A program made the translations under genes and the position numbers. 64,000 nucleotides of DNA from assembly GCA_035650475.1 (NCBI GenBank), contig DASRHP010000014.1, positions 1-64,000 on the forward strand, read 5' to 3'. Below the pieces are notes generated by a model. The model worked only from the letters and a program-made list of their open reading frames with translations. It made no database searches and had not been told where the DNA came from. Every line of letters starts with the position of its first letter. Within the stretch, counting starts at the first letter, position 1. This document shows, piece by piece, positions 35,618 through 44,719 of the stretch. The DNA is from Candidatus Binataceae bacterium (GTDB lineage Bacteria; Desulfobacterota; Binatia; Binatales; Binataceae).

Positions 35618-36766
35618 TCAGCGCGAGCTCAACTCGCGCGAGTTGCGGTCGTCGCGGAACGTCAGCGGCCTCTCCGCCGTCGCGCCGCCCGAGTGGCCCT
35701 GCGCGCGCTCCACCGCCTCAGCGACGCGGTAGTGCTCCGGCGAGAGATCGCACACCGGATCGGTATCGGCCGGATCTCCCGTCAGCAGGAAAGCCTGGCA
35801 GCGGCAGCCGCCGAAGTCCTTGAAACGCTCGGCGCAGGTGCGGCACGGTTCGCGCATCCAGTCGAAGCCGCGAAAGCGGTTGAAGGCGGGCGACTCGTAC
35901 CAGATCCAGCGCATGTCATGTTCGGCCACGCGCGGAAACTCGAAGCCGGGCAGCATGCGCGCCTGATGGCACGGCAGGGCGATACCGTCGGCCGTCACCA
36001 CCATGAATACCGAGCCCCATCCGTTCATGCACGGCTTGGGTCGGCGCTCGAAGTAGTCGGGCACCACGAAATACACCTTGACCGACGAGCCCGCGCGCTC
36101 GCGGAAGCGGCGCGTCGCCTCCTCGGCACGCCGAAGCTGTTCGCGCGTCGGCAGCAGATGGTGCCGATTGAGAAACGCCCATCCGTAGTACTGGGTATTC
36201 GCAAGTTCGAGATACTCCACGCCCAGCCGTTCGGCCATGTCGAGAATCTGTTCAATGTGATCGAGGTTCTGGCGATGGAGTACGACGTTGAGCACCATCG
36301 GGTAGCCGTGCCGCTTGATGAGCCGCGCCAGGTTCAGCTTGAGGTCGAAAGTGCGCGTGTGGCTGAGGAAATCATTGAGCTCGCGGGTCGAGTCCTGGAA
36401 GCTGAGCTGGATATGGTCGAGGCCGGCCTCGCGCAGCCGCGCGATCCGGCCTTCGTCGAGGCCCACGCCGGAAGTTATGAGGTTGGTGTAGTAGCCGAGC
36501 GTATGCGCCTGGCCAACCAGGGTTTCGAGATCCTCGCGCGTAAGCGGCTCGCCGCCTGAGAATCCCAACTGCACCGCGCCCAGTTCGCGCGCCTCGCGCA
36601 AGACCTTGAGCCACGCCGCGGTCGGCAGTTCGGCGCCGTGGCGGATGTAGTCGACCGGGTTGGAGCAGAATACGCAGTGCAGGGGACAGCGGTAGGTGAG
36701 CTCCGCGAGCAACCACAGCGGACTACCTGCCCGGGACTTCGATCCATCCTCTTGCATAGGCGGCAT
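35618..36766 (-). CDS. pqqE: PQQ biosynthesis radical SAM protein PqqE
   Basis: The product is 382 residues with the radical-SAM cluster motif CPLHCVFC (Cys27, 31, 34) in LAELTYRCPLHCVFC, and a C-terminal SPASM region with CRTCAERFKDFGGCRCQAF binding additional clusters. PqqE forms the carbon-carbon bond between Glu and Tyr of PqqA held by PqqD. The start at 36766, or ATG 36757, lies within the last 44 bases of pqqD, read in another frame; both proteins look complete across the overlap, so translation is probably coupled. Confidence 0.96.
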   Translation of the reverse strand: MPPMQEDGSKSRAGSPLWLLAELTYRCPLHCVFCSNPVDYIRHGAELPTAAWLKVLREARELGAVQLGFSGGEPLTREDLETLVGQAHTLGYYTNLITSGVGLDEGRIARLREAGLDHIQLSFQDSTRELNDFLSHTRTFDLKLNLARLIKRHGYPMVLNVVLHRQNLDHIEQILDMAERLGVEYLELANTQYYGWAFLNRHHLLPTREQLRRAEEATRRFRERAGSSVKVYFVVPDYFERRPKPCMNGWGSVFMVVTADGIALPCHQARMLPGFEFPRVAEHDMRWIWYESPAFNRFRGFDWMREPCRTCAERFKDFGGCRCQAFLLTGDPADTDPVCDLSPEHYRVAEAVERAQGHSGGATAERPLTFRDDRNSRELSSR

Positions 36767-37007
36767 TGAGAAATTCGATCACGTCGGCGCGCAAGTCGGC
36801 GCCGGGAAACGCCTGCTCGAGGCTCCGGATGACCTCGGCAATCGACGCGCGGCCGTCAATCCGTTTCATGATCTCGCCCGCGCTCGCCGACAGCTTCACC
36901 ATCCCCTCGGGATACAATATCACATACGCCTGCTGCGCCGCCTCCCACTGGAGCCGGCAGCGCGCCGGAATCACCGGAACGTCCGCGGACACAAGTCTCA
37001 CAGCCAT
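36723..37007 (-). CDS. pqqD: PqqD, PqqA-binding chaperone
   Basis: The 94-residue protein contains ARCRLQWEAAQQAYVILYPEG, then LSASAGEIMKRIDGRASIAEVI, matching the PqqD winged-helix peptide-recognition fold (RRE). It binds the PqqA peptide and presents it to PqqE. ATG 37007 lies 18 bases after the pqqC stop, and its 3' end overlaps pqqE by 44 bases. A second PqqD-family protein in this window, at 58192, belongs to the lasso-peptide cluster. Confidence 0.95.
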   Translation of the reverse strand: MAVRLVSADVPVIPARCRLQWEAAQQAYVILYPEGMVKLSASAGEIMKRIDGRASIAEVIRSLEQAFPGADLRADVIEFLNAAYARGWIEVPGR

Positions 37008-37025
37008 CGTCGAAGCCCGCCTTGC

Positions 37026-37724
37026 CTAATACGCCGCCTGGACCGCGTCGAGCAGCGCCCACAGCACGTCGAGCTTGAACTGAAGGATCTCCAGCGCCCG
37101 CTCCTGCTGCGCGCGGGTTTTGAAATAGTCGAGCGTGACCGCGAGCCCGTGCTCGACGTCGCGCCGGGCCTGGGAAAGCCGCGAGCGGAAATACTCCAAG
37201 CCCTCGGGCTTGATCCACGGATAATGCCGGGGCCAGGTCGCCAGGCGATCGCGATGGGCCTGCGGAGCAAACATCTCGGTCAGCGACGAGCAGACCGCTT
37301 CCTGCCACGGGCGGGTGCGCGCGAAGTTGACGTAGGCGTCAACCGCGAAGCGCACCGCGGGCAGCACCAGGCGCAGCGAAGTCAACTCAGTGCGCTCGAT
37401 GCCGCACGCCTCGCCGAGCCGGATCCAGGCCTCGATACCGCCCTCCTCGTCGACCGTGCCGTCCTGGTCGAGGATGCGCTGGATCCACAGGCGGCGCACC
37501 TCGCGGTCGGGACAGTTGGAGAGGATCGCGCCGTCCTTCATCGGGATATTGAACTGGTAGTAGAAGCGATTGGCGACCCATCCGCGGATCTGCGCGGGCG
37601 TCAGTTGGCCCTCGTTCATCCTGATGTGGAACGGATGGTGGATGTGGTAGCGCGACTCCTTTGCGCGCAGCTTGTGCTCGAATTCCTCCCGGCTCCACGG
37701 CCTGTCGTCCGCTTGCGCGCTCAC
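37026..37724 (-). CDS. pqqC: Pyrroloquinoline-quinone synthase PqqC
   Basis: The 232-residue enzyme has the PqqC helical-bundle motifs [48 protein letters not shown] and [17 protein letters not shown]. It performs the last step, an oxygen-dependent eight-electron ring closure to PQQ, without a metal. It starts at a GTG at 37724 that overlaps the pqqB stop by four bases (GTGA). Confidence 0.97.
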   Translation of the reverse strand: MSAQADDRPWSREEFEHKLRAKESRYHIHHPFHIRMNEGQLTPAQIRGWVANRFYYQFNIPMKDGAILSNCPDREVRRLWIQRILDQDGTVDEEGGIEAWIRLGEACGIERTELTSLRLVLPAVRFAVDAYVNFARTRPWQEAVCSSLTEMFAPQAHRDRLATWPRHYPWIKPEGLEYFRSRLSQARRDVEHGLAVTLDYFKTRAQQERALEILQFKLDVLWALLDAVQAAY

Positions 37725-38635
37725 AGCGAGATCTCCATCCCATCAAAGGCGACCTCGATACCGGCCCGTTCGAGTTCGCGCCGCTGCGCGGAATCCTCGT
37801 CGAGAATCGGGTTGGTGTTGTTGATATGGATCAGCACCTTGCGTGCGTGTGGCAGCTTCTTCAGCCATGAGAGCATTCCGTCCTCGCCCGACTGCGCCAG
37901 ATGCCCCATCTCGAGCGCGCGTTTGCGTCCCGCGCCGAGCCGGATCATCTCGTCATCGGTCCAGAAGGTCCCGTCAACCATTACGCAGTCGGCGCGGCTC
38001 ATGCACCGCCATACCTCCGGCTCGATCTCCGCGAGTCCTGGCGCGTAAAAGACCGACCTGCCGCTTACCGCGTTGACCATCATCAGCGCGATATTGTCGC
38101 CCGGCTGCGGGGTCTCGCGATGGGGCGAATACGGCGGCGCCTTGCTCTTGACCGCGACGGCGGTGAACTCGACGCCCTCGACGCCCGGGACGCCAAAGGG
38201 CGCGCCGCCGACGGGGCGGATTTCGTGCCAGGTGACGCCGCAGTAGCTCTCGAGCATGCGCAAGAGCGGATTGCCGGTCGTCAGGTCTTCGCGCACGCTC
38301 GCCGTGCAATAGACCTCGAGCCGCGCGCCCTCGCGCAGCATTGCCAACCCCAGCGTGTGATCGATCTGGCTGTCGACCAGGATTACGGCGCGGATCCCGG
38401 TGTCGCGCATCGCGCGCGCCGGCTGGAGCTGCGGCAGAGACTTGAGCTGCGTCAGCAGGTCGGGCGAGGCATTGATTAACGCCCAATTGGCGGAATCGGA
38501 GCTGACGGCGATCGAGGACTGGGTGCGCGGCCTCGCGCGTACGGTTCCCGAGCGTACTCCGCGGCAATTGCGGCAGTTACAGTTCCATTGGGGAAACCCG
38601 CCGCCCGCGCCGGCGCCGAGAACCAGGATTGTCAT
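37721..38635 (-). CDS. pqqB: PQQ biosynthesis protein PqqB, MBL-fold
   Basis: The 304-residue protein begins [20 protein letters not shown], the PqqB opening, and carries a metallo-beta-lactamase fold with [28 protein letters not shown] and a C-terminal [13 protein letters not shown]. PqqB is thought to hydroxylate the Glu-Tyr product before PqqC. It lies 125 bases downstream of pqqA copy 2. Confidence 0.96.
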   Translation of the reverse strand: MTILVLGAGAGGGFPQWNCNCRNCRGVRSGTVRARPRTQSSIAVSSDSANWALINASPDLLTQLKSLPQLQPARAMRDTGIRAVILVDSQIDHTLGLAMLREGARLEVYCTASVREDLTTGNPLLRMLESYCGVTWHEIRPVGGAPFGVPGVEGVEFTAVAVKSKAPPYSPHRETPQPGDNIALMMVNAVSGRSVFYAPGLAEIEPEVWRCMSRADCVMVDGTFWTDDEMIRLGAGRKRALEMGHLAQSGEDGMLSWLKKLPHARKVLIHINNTNPILDEDSAQRRELERAGIEVAFDGMEISL

Positions 38636-38760
38636 TTAAAGCGCTCGCGCGCAGCGTATCCGCGCGGAGCTCGCGCCCCCGCCGCGCAACAACTCGGGAG
38701 GGGCTGCGAGTAGGTGAGAAAGCGCCGAGACGCTGTCGCGCTTCGGCGCTTCACCACAGC

Positions 38761-38835
38761 CTAACGGTTCCAGATGTACATCGTGACTTCGAAACCGAAC
38801 CGCAGCTCTGTAAATTCGGGTTTGCTCCAGACCAT
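38761..38835 (-). CDS. pqqA: PqqA precursor peptide, copy 2
   Basis: This 24-residue peptide reads MVWSKPEFTELRFGF and ends EVTMYIWNR, with Glu16 and Tyr20 as in copy 1. AGGAGG stands before ATG 38835. It differs from copy 1 at several positions, and its Trp-Asn-Arg end replaces the Ser-Thr-Arg end of copy 1. It heads pqqBCDE and the M16 genes. Confidence 0.95.
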   Translation of the reverse strand: MVWSKPEFTELRFGFEVTMYIWNR

Positions 38836-38890
38836 CGCAATCCCTCCTGACGCTAATAACGACGGCGGCAGGCTCGCCGCCTCACGACCC

Positions 38891-38921
38891 CAAATTGATC
38901 ACAATTTGTCCAAAACGTCAA
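38891..38921 (-). promoter_or_regulatory. Candidate promoter and operator before pqqA copy 2
   Basis: The palindrome CAAATTG-ATCA-CAATTTG (38891-38908) is perfect over seven bases each side. On the minus strand a TTGACG box (38921-38916) is followed after 17 bases by TCAATT (38898-38893), a weak -10, so the palindrome overlaps the -10 area and could be a repressor site. The match is modest. Confidence 0.35.
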
Positions 38922-38964
38922 ATCAGCCTCCGGCAAAGCCCAGAGCGATTCACCCTGCGAGCGC

Positions 38965-40299
38965 TCATCGCCCCGCCTCGCCGCGGCCCGGCGTGCGCGC
39001 TTCGGCCGGCGCTTGTCGCTCCTCGGGAGCCGGAATCGCGCGGAAAAAGCCCCAGTACATTGCGGCGGTCGAGCCTTGGAGGATCGCCGCCAGCGCGATC
39101 GGACTTGCCAGCCATAGCGTGGCCATCATCAGCCCGGCGAAGTACGGGCTCACCAGCGAGGTAATCTGCAACGGAACGTTGGTCAGGCCGGCCGCGGTCG
39201 CCCGCTCACGCGGCTCAATCAGGCCCATCAGATATGACTGGCGCACCGGAATCCACAGCGCGCCGCTGACCGCGCGCAGCGTGTACATGCACGCGGCACC
39301 GAGGAAGCTCGGCATCAGGACGGTGGCAAGCAAAAAGGCCGCCGAAATTGCGCGCGCCCATACCACGGTGCTGACCGCGCCAAGCAGACGGCTGATACGC
39401 CCGACGAGCAGGTTGGGCACGCCCGCCGCCAGATTGATCACGAAAAAGAGCTGTCCGAGCTGCGCCGCGTTCACCGCGAAGCGCCGATAGAACCAGTACA
39501 CCACGAACGGCCCGAGCATCCCGACCGCGAGCCCGTTGACTCCGTTGATCGCCGCAAAGCGCAGGACCAACCACCACGACTCGCGCGACAGTCCCAGCCT
39601 GCGTCCGCTCCCTGGGGCGTCGGACGTCGCAGCCGACAGGTTGCGGGTATTCGCGGGCGGCACGGCGAGCGTCTGTGTGCGCGCGGCTTCGTGGACCGGC
39701 ATCGTTACCGCCGCCATCACGACGCCCAGCACGGCAACGATCCAGAAAACGGCTCTGAACCCGCCCAATACCGACGCTCCGAAGTGGACGCGCGCCAGCA
39801 TCGGCAACGCCGCCATCAGGCTGCCGAAGGCTCCCGCGACAACTCCGACGAAAGCCAGCGCGCCGAAGGCCGTGGTCCGCGCCCGGTCGCTGCTATGCTC
39901 GGCGACCAGCGCCTGCTCGGCCGGATAGTACGGTCCAACCGACGCGCCGGCCCCGGCCGGTCCCGTGCGACCGACCGTGCCCATCGCTGCCGCCAGCATC
40001 AACAGCGCGAAGCTGTGCGCGAGCGCGAACGCGACTCCAGCGGCGGTCGTGAGAAGCGACATCGCGATCAGCAGATTGCGCCGGCCGAAGCGGTCGGAGA
40101 GAAAGCCGACGGCCGCCGCCAGCGCAGCGCTCGCCAGCGCCGCCGCGGTGAACAAGTAGCCCAGGTCGAGCGCGCCGAAGCCGAGAAAGGCGACGTAGAT
40201 CGGCACCACGATCGTCAGGCAGCTCTGGGTCAGGCTGCGCAGCGCGCGGCCTACGAAGAGCAGCGCCAGGTCGCGATTGAGCCATGCAGGCAACGACAT
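38965..40299 (-). CDS. MFS transporter
   Basis: A 444-residue protein with about twelve hydrophobic helices. The MFS loop motif occurs as GFLSDRFGRRNLLIAMSLL after the second helix, and the C-terminal half repeats the pattern (VGRISRLLGAVSTVVWARA). There is no sign of substrate specificity. It lies 129 bases before pqqA copy 2 on the same strand, with the presumed pqqA promoter in between. A role in exporting or importing a metabolite of the methanol module cannot be excluded. Confidence 0.88.
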   Translation of the reverse strand: MSLPAWLNRDLALLFVGRALRSLTQSCLTIVVPIYVAFLGFGALDLGYLFTAAALASAALAAAVGFLSDRFGRRNLLIAMSLLTTAAGVAFALAHSFALLMLAAAMGTVGRTGPAGAGASVGPYYPAEQALVAEHSSDRARTTAFGALAFVGVVAGAFGSLMAALPMLARVHFGASVLGGFRAVFWIVAVLGVVMAAVTMPVHEAARTQTLAVPPANTRNLSAATSDAPGSGRRLGLSRESWWLVLRFAAINGVNGLAVGMLGPFVVYWFYRRFAVNAAQLGQLFFVINLAAGVPNLLVGRISRLLGAVSTVVWARAISAAFLLATVLMPSFLGAACMYTLRAVSGALWIPVRQSYLMGLIEPRERATAAGLTNVPLQITSLVSPYFAGLMMATLWLASPIALAAILQGSTAAMYWGFFRAIPAPEERQAPAEARTPGRGEAGR

Positions 40300-40362
40300 C
40301 GCTCGCCCCCGCGCAGCGCAGTATCACACAGGGCGGCGCATCGCGGCTATCTGCGCGCGCTC

Positions 40363-41463
40363 TCAGCGCTCGCGATGGTCGCGCGGCTGGTCGGGCGTCT
40401 TCGGATGCGCGTAGGGATGGTGGCGCTCGGGCGGTGGGACCGCCAGCTCCGCCATCCGGCGCAGGCTGTCGCGACAGATCGCGGCGAGCTTGTCCTCGGT
40501 CACATAATCGAACGGATCGTGCAGGCGACGCTCGATGTCGCCGCCGCGTTCGGGCTGATGTTCGACGTACCAGCGCACGGTGCGCGCGAGCGCCTCGGTA
40601 ACCGACACGGGATCGCGATAGCCCAGTTCGCTCCTGATCTTGTGGAGGTCCATCAGTTGATGATGCGAGGTATGCTGCAGCGTGAGAGCGCGCGCGGCCG
40701 AACCCGCCGCGTCGGGCACTGCGATTATCTCCAGCTCGCGGCCCATCGCGCGCGCTATCACCTCGACGATCTGCGCGAGCGTGAGCTGCTGTTCGTCGCC
40801 GCAGTTGTAGATCTGCCCTGCGGACGCTTGCGGCCGCTCCACCGCCAGCATCACCGCGTGCGCGAGGTTCTCGGCGTAGCCATGCGTCATCAGGGTCAAT
40901 CCACCGTCGGGTAGGAGGATGAAGCGGCGGCCGTCGAGGATGCGCCGGATGACACACCATTCGCGCGGCACGAGTTGGTAGGGGCCGTACACGTAGGGGT
41001 AGCGTAGGAGCGCGGCGTTGGGATGCGCGCGCAGCACCGCCCGCTCGGTTTCGGCGATGAGCCACGAGAAGCGCTGTTCCTGCTCGCTTTCAACCAGCGG
41101 ACCGCTCTCGGCAGTTGGAACTTTCATCCCGACCGGGAACAGCGCCTCCGGATGGAAGTGGCCGCGATAGCAGGCGACGCCGCCGACCCCGATGAAGCGC
41201 CCCGTCTTGCCTTTCAAAGCCTCGGCGACGAAGCGCAGGCGCCCGTACGTAGCAACGACGAGGTCAAAAATCCGTCCCTTGAGTGCTGTGTCGAGCGTAT
41301 CGCGAAAGTGAGGGTCGGCGTGGATGTGTTCGACCTGGGACGGAATCTCGGGCACCTCGTGGGTGCCGCGATGCAGGATCGTTACCGCGTACTTGCGCGC
41401 GAGCAGGGCCTTGACCAGAAATGGCCCCGTAGGGCCGGTGCCGCCGACTACCAGTGCTTTCAT
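40363..41463 (-). CDS. NAD-dependent epimerase/dehydratase-like protein
   Basis: ATG 41463 gives 366 residues. The Rossmann motif is VVGGTGPTGPFLVKAL, then ILHRGTHEVP, VGGVACYRG and RYPYVYGPYQL, in the extended-SDR order. The catalytic YxxxK is not clear, since the region around YVYGPYQL has no Lys at the expected place, so it may be a reductase of the atypical extended SDR kind or a non-enzymatic NAD-binding protein. NCGDEQQLTLAQIVEVIARA is the usual C-terminal half marker. Neighbours do not explain it: the MFS gene follows and an MBL gene precedes it. Confidence 0.78.
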   Translation of the reverse strand: MKALVVGGTGPTGPFLVKALLARKYAVTILHRGTHEVPEIPSQVEHIHADPHFRDTLDTALKGRIFDLVVATYGRLRFVAEALKGKTGRFIGVGGVACYRGHFHPEALFPVGMKVPTAESGPLVESEQEQRFSWLIAETERAVLRAHPNAALLRYPYVYGPYQLVPREWCVIRRILDGRRFILLPDGGLTLMTHGYAENLAHAVMLAVERPQASAGQIYNCGDEQQLTLAQIVEVIARAMGRELEIIAVPDAAGSAARALTLQHTSHHQLMDLHKIRSELGYRDPVSVTEALARTVRWYVEHQPERGGDIERRLHDPFDYVTEDKLAAICRDSLRRMAELAVPPPERHHPYAHPKTPDQPRDHRER

Positions 41464-41532
41464 CTCGTTCCGTGCGCGCCGTGCCAATATGAATGTCGGC
41501 GTGTACCAGACGGCGTGCCGCGGCGCAAACGA

Positions 41533-42261
41533 TCAGGCGAGCGAGCTCCGCAGCCGCTGTTCGTAAAAACGTGCGAGTCCTTCGAGCATCGCCGCCGCGT
41601 CGCCCGCGAATGATGGGCCATGCATGATCGCGAGCGTGCGCGGCCTAAGCCGCGCCAGCCGGCGCACGGTCGGCGCCGTGTTCGGCGTGAGGCTGGTAAA
41701 CGGAAGCACCTTTTCCAGCTCCAGTGCGGGGCCCAGAACGTCGCCCTCGGTAAGCGCAGCACCTTCGCCGGCCTGGGTGAACAGGTCGGAGCAAAACAGG
41801 GTGCCGGTGGTCTCCTCGAAGAGCAGGCCCGCGTCCCAGCAATGCGGGAGATGCGGGGTGTCGAGGCGGCGCACCTTCTTCCCGCCCAAATCGAGCACCT
41901 CGCCGTCGCGAAGCTCGCGCGGCGGGCGGAGCGCGATGTCGTTGAGCCAGATGTTGCAGCCGACGCGGCCGTGAGCGGCGGTCGCATTCGACGCGGCGGC
42001 GAGCCACTCATTCATCGCGCCGCACTCGTCGGATTCGACGTGGCTGAAGGTGACCCAGCGCAGGCGCGATAGGTCGATGACGCGCGAGACCGCCGCCGAG
42101 ACCAGGGGGAACATCCTGCGCGGGCCGCAATGGAAAAGCAGCGGCTCATCGGCGTCAACCAGAAACTGGTTGAAGGTCAAGCCGGCGGGCCCGGCGACGC
42201 CCGGGACAAAGGTCGAGAGCCGGTAGATTTTGTCCGCAATCTGATCGACCTTGGTTTCCAT
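41533..42261 (-). CDS. MBL-fold di-iron (ODP-like) protein
   Basis: ATG 42261 behind GAGGTGG gives 242 residues. TFSHVESDECGAMNEWL carries the His-x-Glu-x-Asp motif of flavodiiron-type oxygen-binding (ODP) domains, in place of the HxHxDH of hydrolases. DTPHLPHCWDAGLLFEE and LFCSDLFTQAGEG give further ligand regions, and AIMHGPSFAG the last His. It has no flavodoxin domain, so it would need a separate electron donor if it reduces oxygen or NO; oxygen sensing is also possible. Confidence 0.78.
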   Translation of the reverse strand: METKVDQIADKIYRLSTFVPGVAGPAGLTFNQFLVDADEPLLFHCGPRRMFPLVSAAVSRVIDLSRLRWVTFSHVESDECGAMNEWLAAASNATAAHGRVGCNIWLNDIALRPPRELRDGEVLDLGGKKVRRLDTPHLPHCWDAGLLFEETTGTLFCSDLFTQAGEGAALTEGDVLGPALELEKVLPFTSLTPNTAPTVRRLARLRPRTLAIMHGPSFAGDAAAMLEGLARFYEQRLRSSLA

Positions 42262-42454
42262 GACTGACCACCTCGCTCGGCAGTTTGGCGTGCTCCACTC
42301 GCCCAGAATGCCCTCGCTCGACGCAATCTTCCAACCACACCGATCGCCTGCAGGCAAATAGCGCTGGCCCGAACGGAGGAACAGCGGATGACAAAGTCGC
42401 AGCTCGTCGCCCCGATCCACCGCCCGCCGCTTGCGTGAATTGCCGCGCGCGCCT

Positions 42455-43342
42455 TCAGCCGTGCAGCATCACCAGGCCGTCGCGGATTGCGCGCCCGCCC
42501 TGCGCGGACAGCGCCTCAAAGAACACTGCTTCGCCGCCGTCCTGCCGTTCGCGCGCGAGTAGCCGCAGCGTTACCTGCGACGGCATGAAAACCATCGCGC
42601 CGAAGCGCCCGTACACCCGCGTCACCCGCTCCGGGTCGCCCTGCGCCTCGCTATCGACGATCCGCGAAACGCACATTGCAAGTGTCGCGACGCCCATCAG
42701 GATCGGCGCCGATAATCCCGAGCGCCGCGCTTCCGTGGTGTCGGTATGGAAATTGATCGAATGGCCGGGGCGTGCGCAGGCGGTGTAAACGATCGCGGCG
42801 GTAGCGGCGATTGGAATCGCCATCTCGGCCCGCGGCGCGCCCGGCCGCGTAGCCGGGGCGGGCACGCGGGGGATTTCGCCGACTGATCTGTCCGGCCCCA
42901 TCATCTGGACTCCCCTGAAAATCCGCCCCCAATGAATCGTCGCGACCGCCGCGCCGTTGGTCTCCGCGATGTCGTAGCGGGTGACCACGTAGGTGCCCGG
43001 CCTGCGGCGCTCCATCGCGGCGAGCGTCGTGCTCACGACCAGCTTCGCGGGCGGCCGGATTGACCGGTAAAAGACCATGTCCTGGGTGGCATGCACGCGC
43101 CGAATCGATTCCTCCTCGGTCAGCCCGGCTTCGAAGAACACCCGATCCATCGGCGTCATCGCGCGCAGCGCCAGGCCCACCGGGAACACCGGGTGTGCGA
43201 CAAGCGGGCCGCAGTTGAGCGAATCGAGATAGCGCGGGTTGGCATCGCCCAGCCCCGCCGCATACGCCATCGTCCAGAACCGGTCCACCTCGTATTCGAA
43301 CGGTCCGAGCGTGGTTCCTACCAAGCGAGAATCACACGGCAT
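42455..43342 (-). CDS. Double hotdog protein, MaoC/hydratase-2-like
   Basis: The 295-residue protein has two hotdog halves: the N-terminal one with FWTMAYAAGLGDANPRYLD and the C-terminal one with SINFHTDTTEARRSGL, the hydratase-2 type motif with Asp and His. Such proteins hydrate enoyl-CoA in fatty-acid or sterol side-chain degradation. A nearby acyl-CoA dehydrogenase (46586) and SDR (45792) could supply the steps before and after. No CoA ligase or thiolase is in the window. Confidence 0.78.
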   Translation of the reverse strand: MPCDSRLVGTTLGPFEYEVDRFWTMAYAAGLGDANPRYLDSLNCGPLVAHPVFPVGLALRAMTPMDRVFFEAGLTEEESIRRVHATQDMVFYRSIRPPAKLVVSTTLAAMERRRPGTYVVTRYDIAETNGAAVATIHWGRIFRGVQMMGPDRSVGEIPRVPAPATRPGAPRAEMAIPIAATAAIVYTACARPGHSINFHTDTTEARRSGLSAPILMGVATLAMCVSRIVDSEAQGDPERVTRVYGRFGAMVFMPSQVTLRLLARERQDGGEAVFFEALSAQGGRAIRDGLVMLHG

Positions 43343-43431
43343 CGCACTGCTCCTCGACGGCGGAATAATGGCATATTTGGCACTCCCGCGGGTCTGCTCG
43401 GAAATCTCGGCCCGCGGGTGCGAGCCATCGC

Positions 43432-44619
43432 ATGCCGGACGACGTAAGCTTCGTCATCACTTCGATGCCCCCGTATGAGCGCTCGCGTGCGCAGCTCGAA
43501 ATCTGCGAGCACAAGGGCATTGGCCACCCCGACAGCATCTGTGACGGCGCTGCCGAGGCGGTTTCGCGCGCGCTCAGCCAGGCCTACCTGCGCGCGGCCG
43601 GTGAAGTGCTGCATCACAACGTGGACAAGGCTCTGCTGGTCGGCGGGCAGAGCCGTCCGCGCTTCGGCGGCGGCGAGGTCAACACCCCGGTGCGGCTGAT
43701 AATCGGCGGACGCGCGACGCCGGTCGCCGGCCTCGACCTGGAGCAACTCGTGCGCGGCGCTGCGCGCGAATATCTCGTGGCGGCGCTGCACTGCGATCCG
43801 GGTTTATTCGTCGTCGAACCGGCGACTCGGACTGGCAGCCCGAACCTGGTGCGGATTTTCGCGCGCGGCCCGTCGGCGCGGATCGCCAATGACACCAGCT
43901 TTGGCGCGGGCTACGCGCCGCTCTCGCACCTGGAACGCGCGGTCCTCAAGCTGGCGGAGATATTGCGCTCCCCATCGTTCCGCGCCGCATTTCCAGCCGC
44001 TGGCGACGACTTCAAGCTTATGGGAGTGCGTACCGGACGCAATGTCCGCTTCACGGTCGCGCTGGCGTTCATCGATCGCACCATCCGCAGCGCGTCCGAA
44101 TATTTCGCGACCAAGTCGAAAGCCCGGCGCTATCTCACGGACGCAATCGACATCGACTGCGAGATTGACATCAATATGCTCGACGACCCACAGGCGACTG
44201 ATGAAACCGGGCTCTACCTGACGGTAACGGGTCTTAGTGCGGAGAACGGCGACGACGGCGAGGTGGGCAGGGGCAATCGCGTCAACGGCCTGATCACACC
44301 GTACCGGCGGATGTCGCTCGAAGCCGCGGCGGGCAAGAACCCGGTCGCCCACATCGGCAAGCTCTACAACGTGTTGGCGGCGGAGATCGCCGCCGCCATC
44401 TGCGCCGAGGTGGAAGGCGTCACGGAGGCCTCGGTGCAGATCCTCTCGACCATCGGGCGTCCAGTGGCCGAGCCGCAACTTATCGCGATCGAGCTGGCAA
44501 CTGCGCATGGCCTCAGCGCGCGCTTCCGCGGAAGCGCGGAGGGAGTCGCCAGAAGCTGCCTCGGGCGCATCGATCGACTCTCCGAGCGGTTGATCCGCGG
44601 CGAGCTGCGCGTGCTCTGA
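43432..44619 (+). CDS. S-adenosylmethionine synthetase, archaeal type
   Basis: The 395-residue protein has [59 protein letters not shown] and [15 protein letters not shown], the ordered motifs of the archaeal-type methionine adenosyltransferase (MJ1208 family, PF01941), rather than of the bacterial MetK. It makes S-adenosylmethionine from methionine and ATP. In bacteria this type is unusual. It is alone on the plus strand between an MaoC gene and an LLM gene, so context does not tell whether it is the housekeeping enzyme or serves a special pathway. Confidence 0.9.
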   Translation: MPDDVSFVITSMPPYERSRAQLEICEHKGIGHPDSICDGAAEAVSRALSQAYLRAAGEVLHHNVDKALLVGGQSRPRFGGGEVNTPVRLIIGGRATPVAGLDLEQLVRGAAREYLVAALHCDPGLFVVEPATRTGSPNLVRIFARGPSARIANDTSFGAGYAPLSHLERAVLKLAEILRSPSFRAAFPAAGDDFKLMGVRTGRNVRFTVALAFIDRTIRSASEYFATKSKARRYLTDAIDIDCEIDINMLDDPQATDETGLYLTVTGLSAENGDDGEVGRGNRVNGLITPYRRMSLEAAAGKNPVAHIGKLYNVLAAEIAAAICAEVEGVTEASVQILSTIGRPVAEPQLIAIELATAHGLSARFRGSAEGVARSCLGRIDRLSERLIRGELRVL

Positions 44620-44719
44620 CCTCTGCCAGCCGCAATATCAAAAATTCTGGCCATCGTCCTGAGTGCGAAGAAGAATGCCCGAACCTTGACGTGGCGGCGG
44701 CGCGTCGCGTCGAGCCGCG

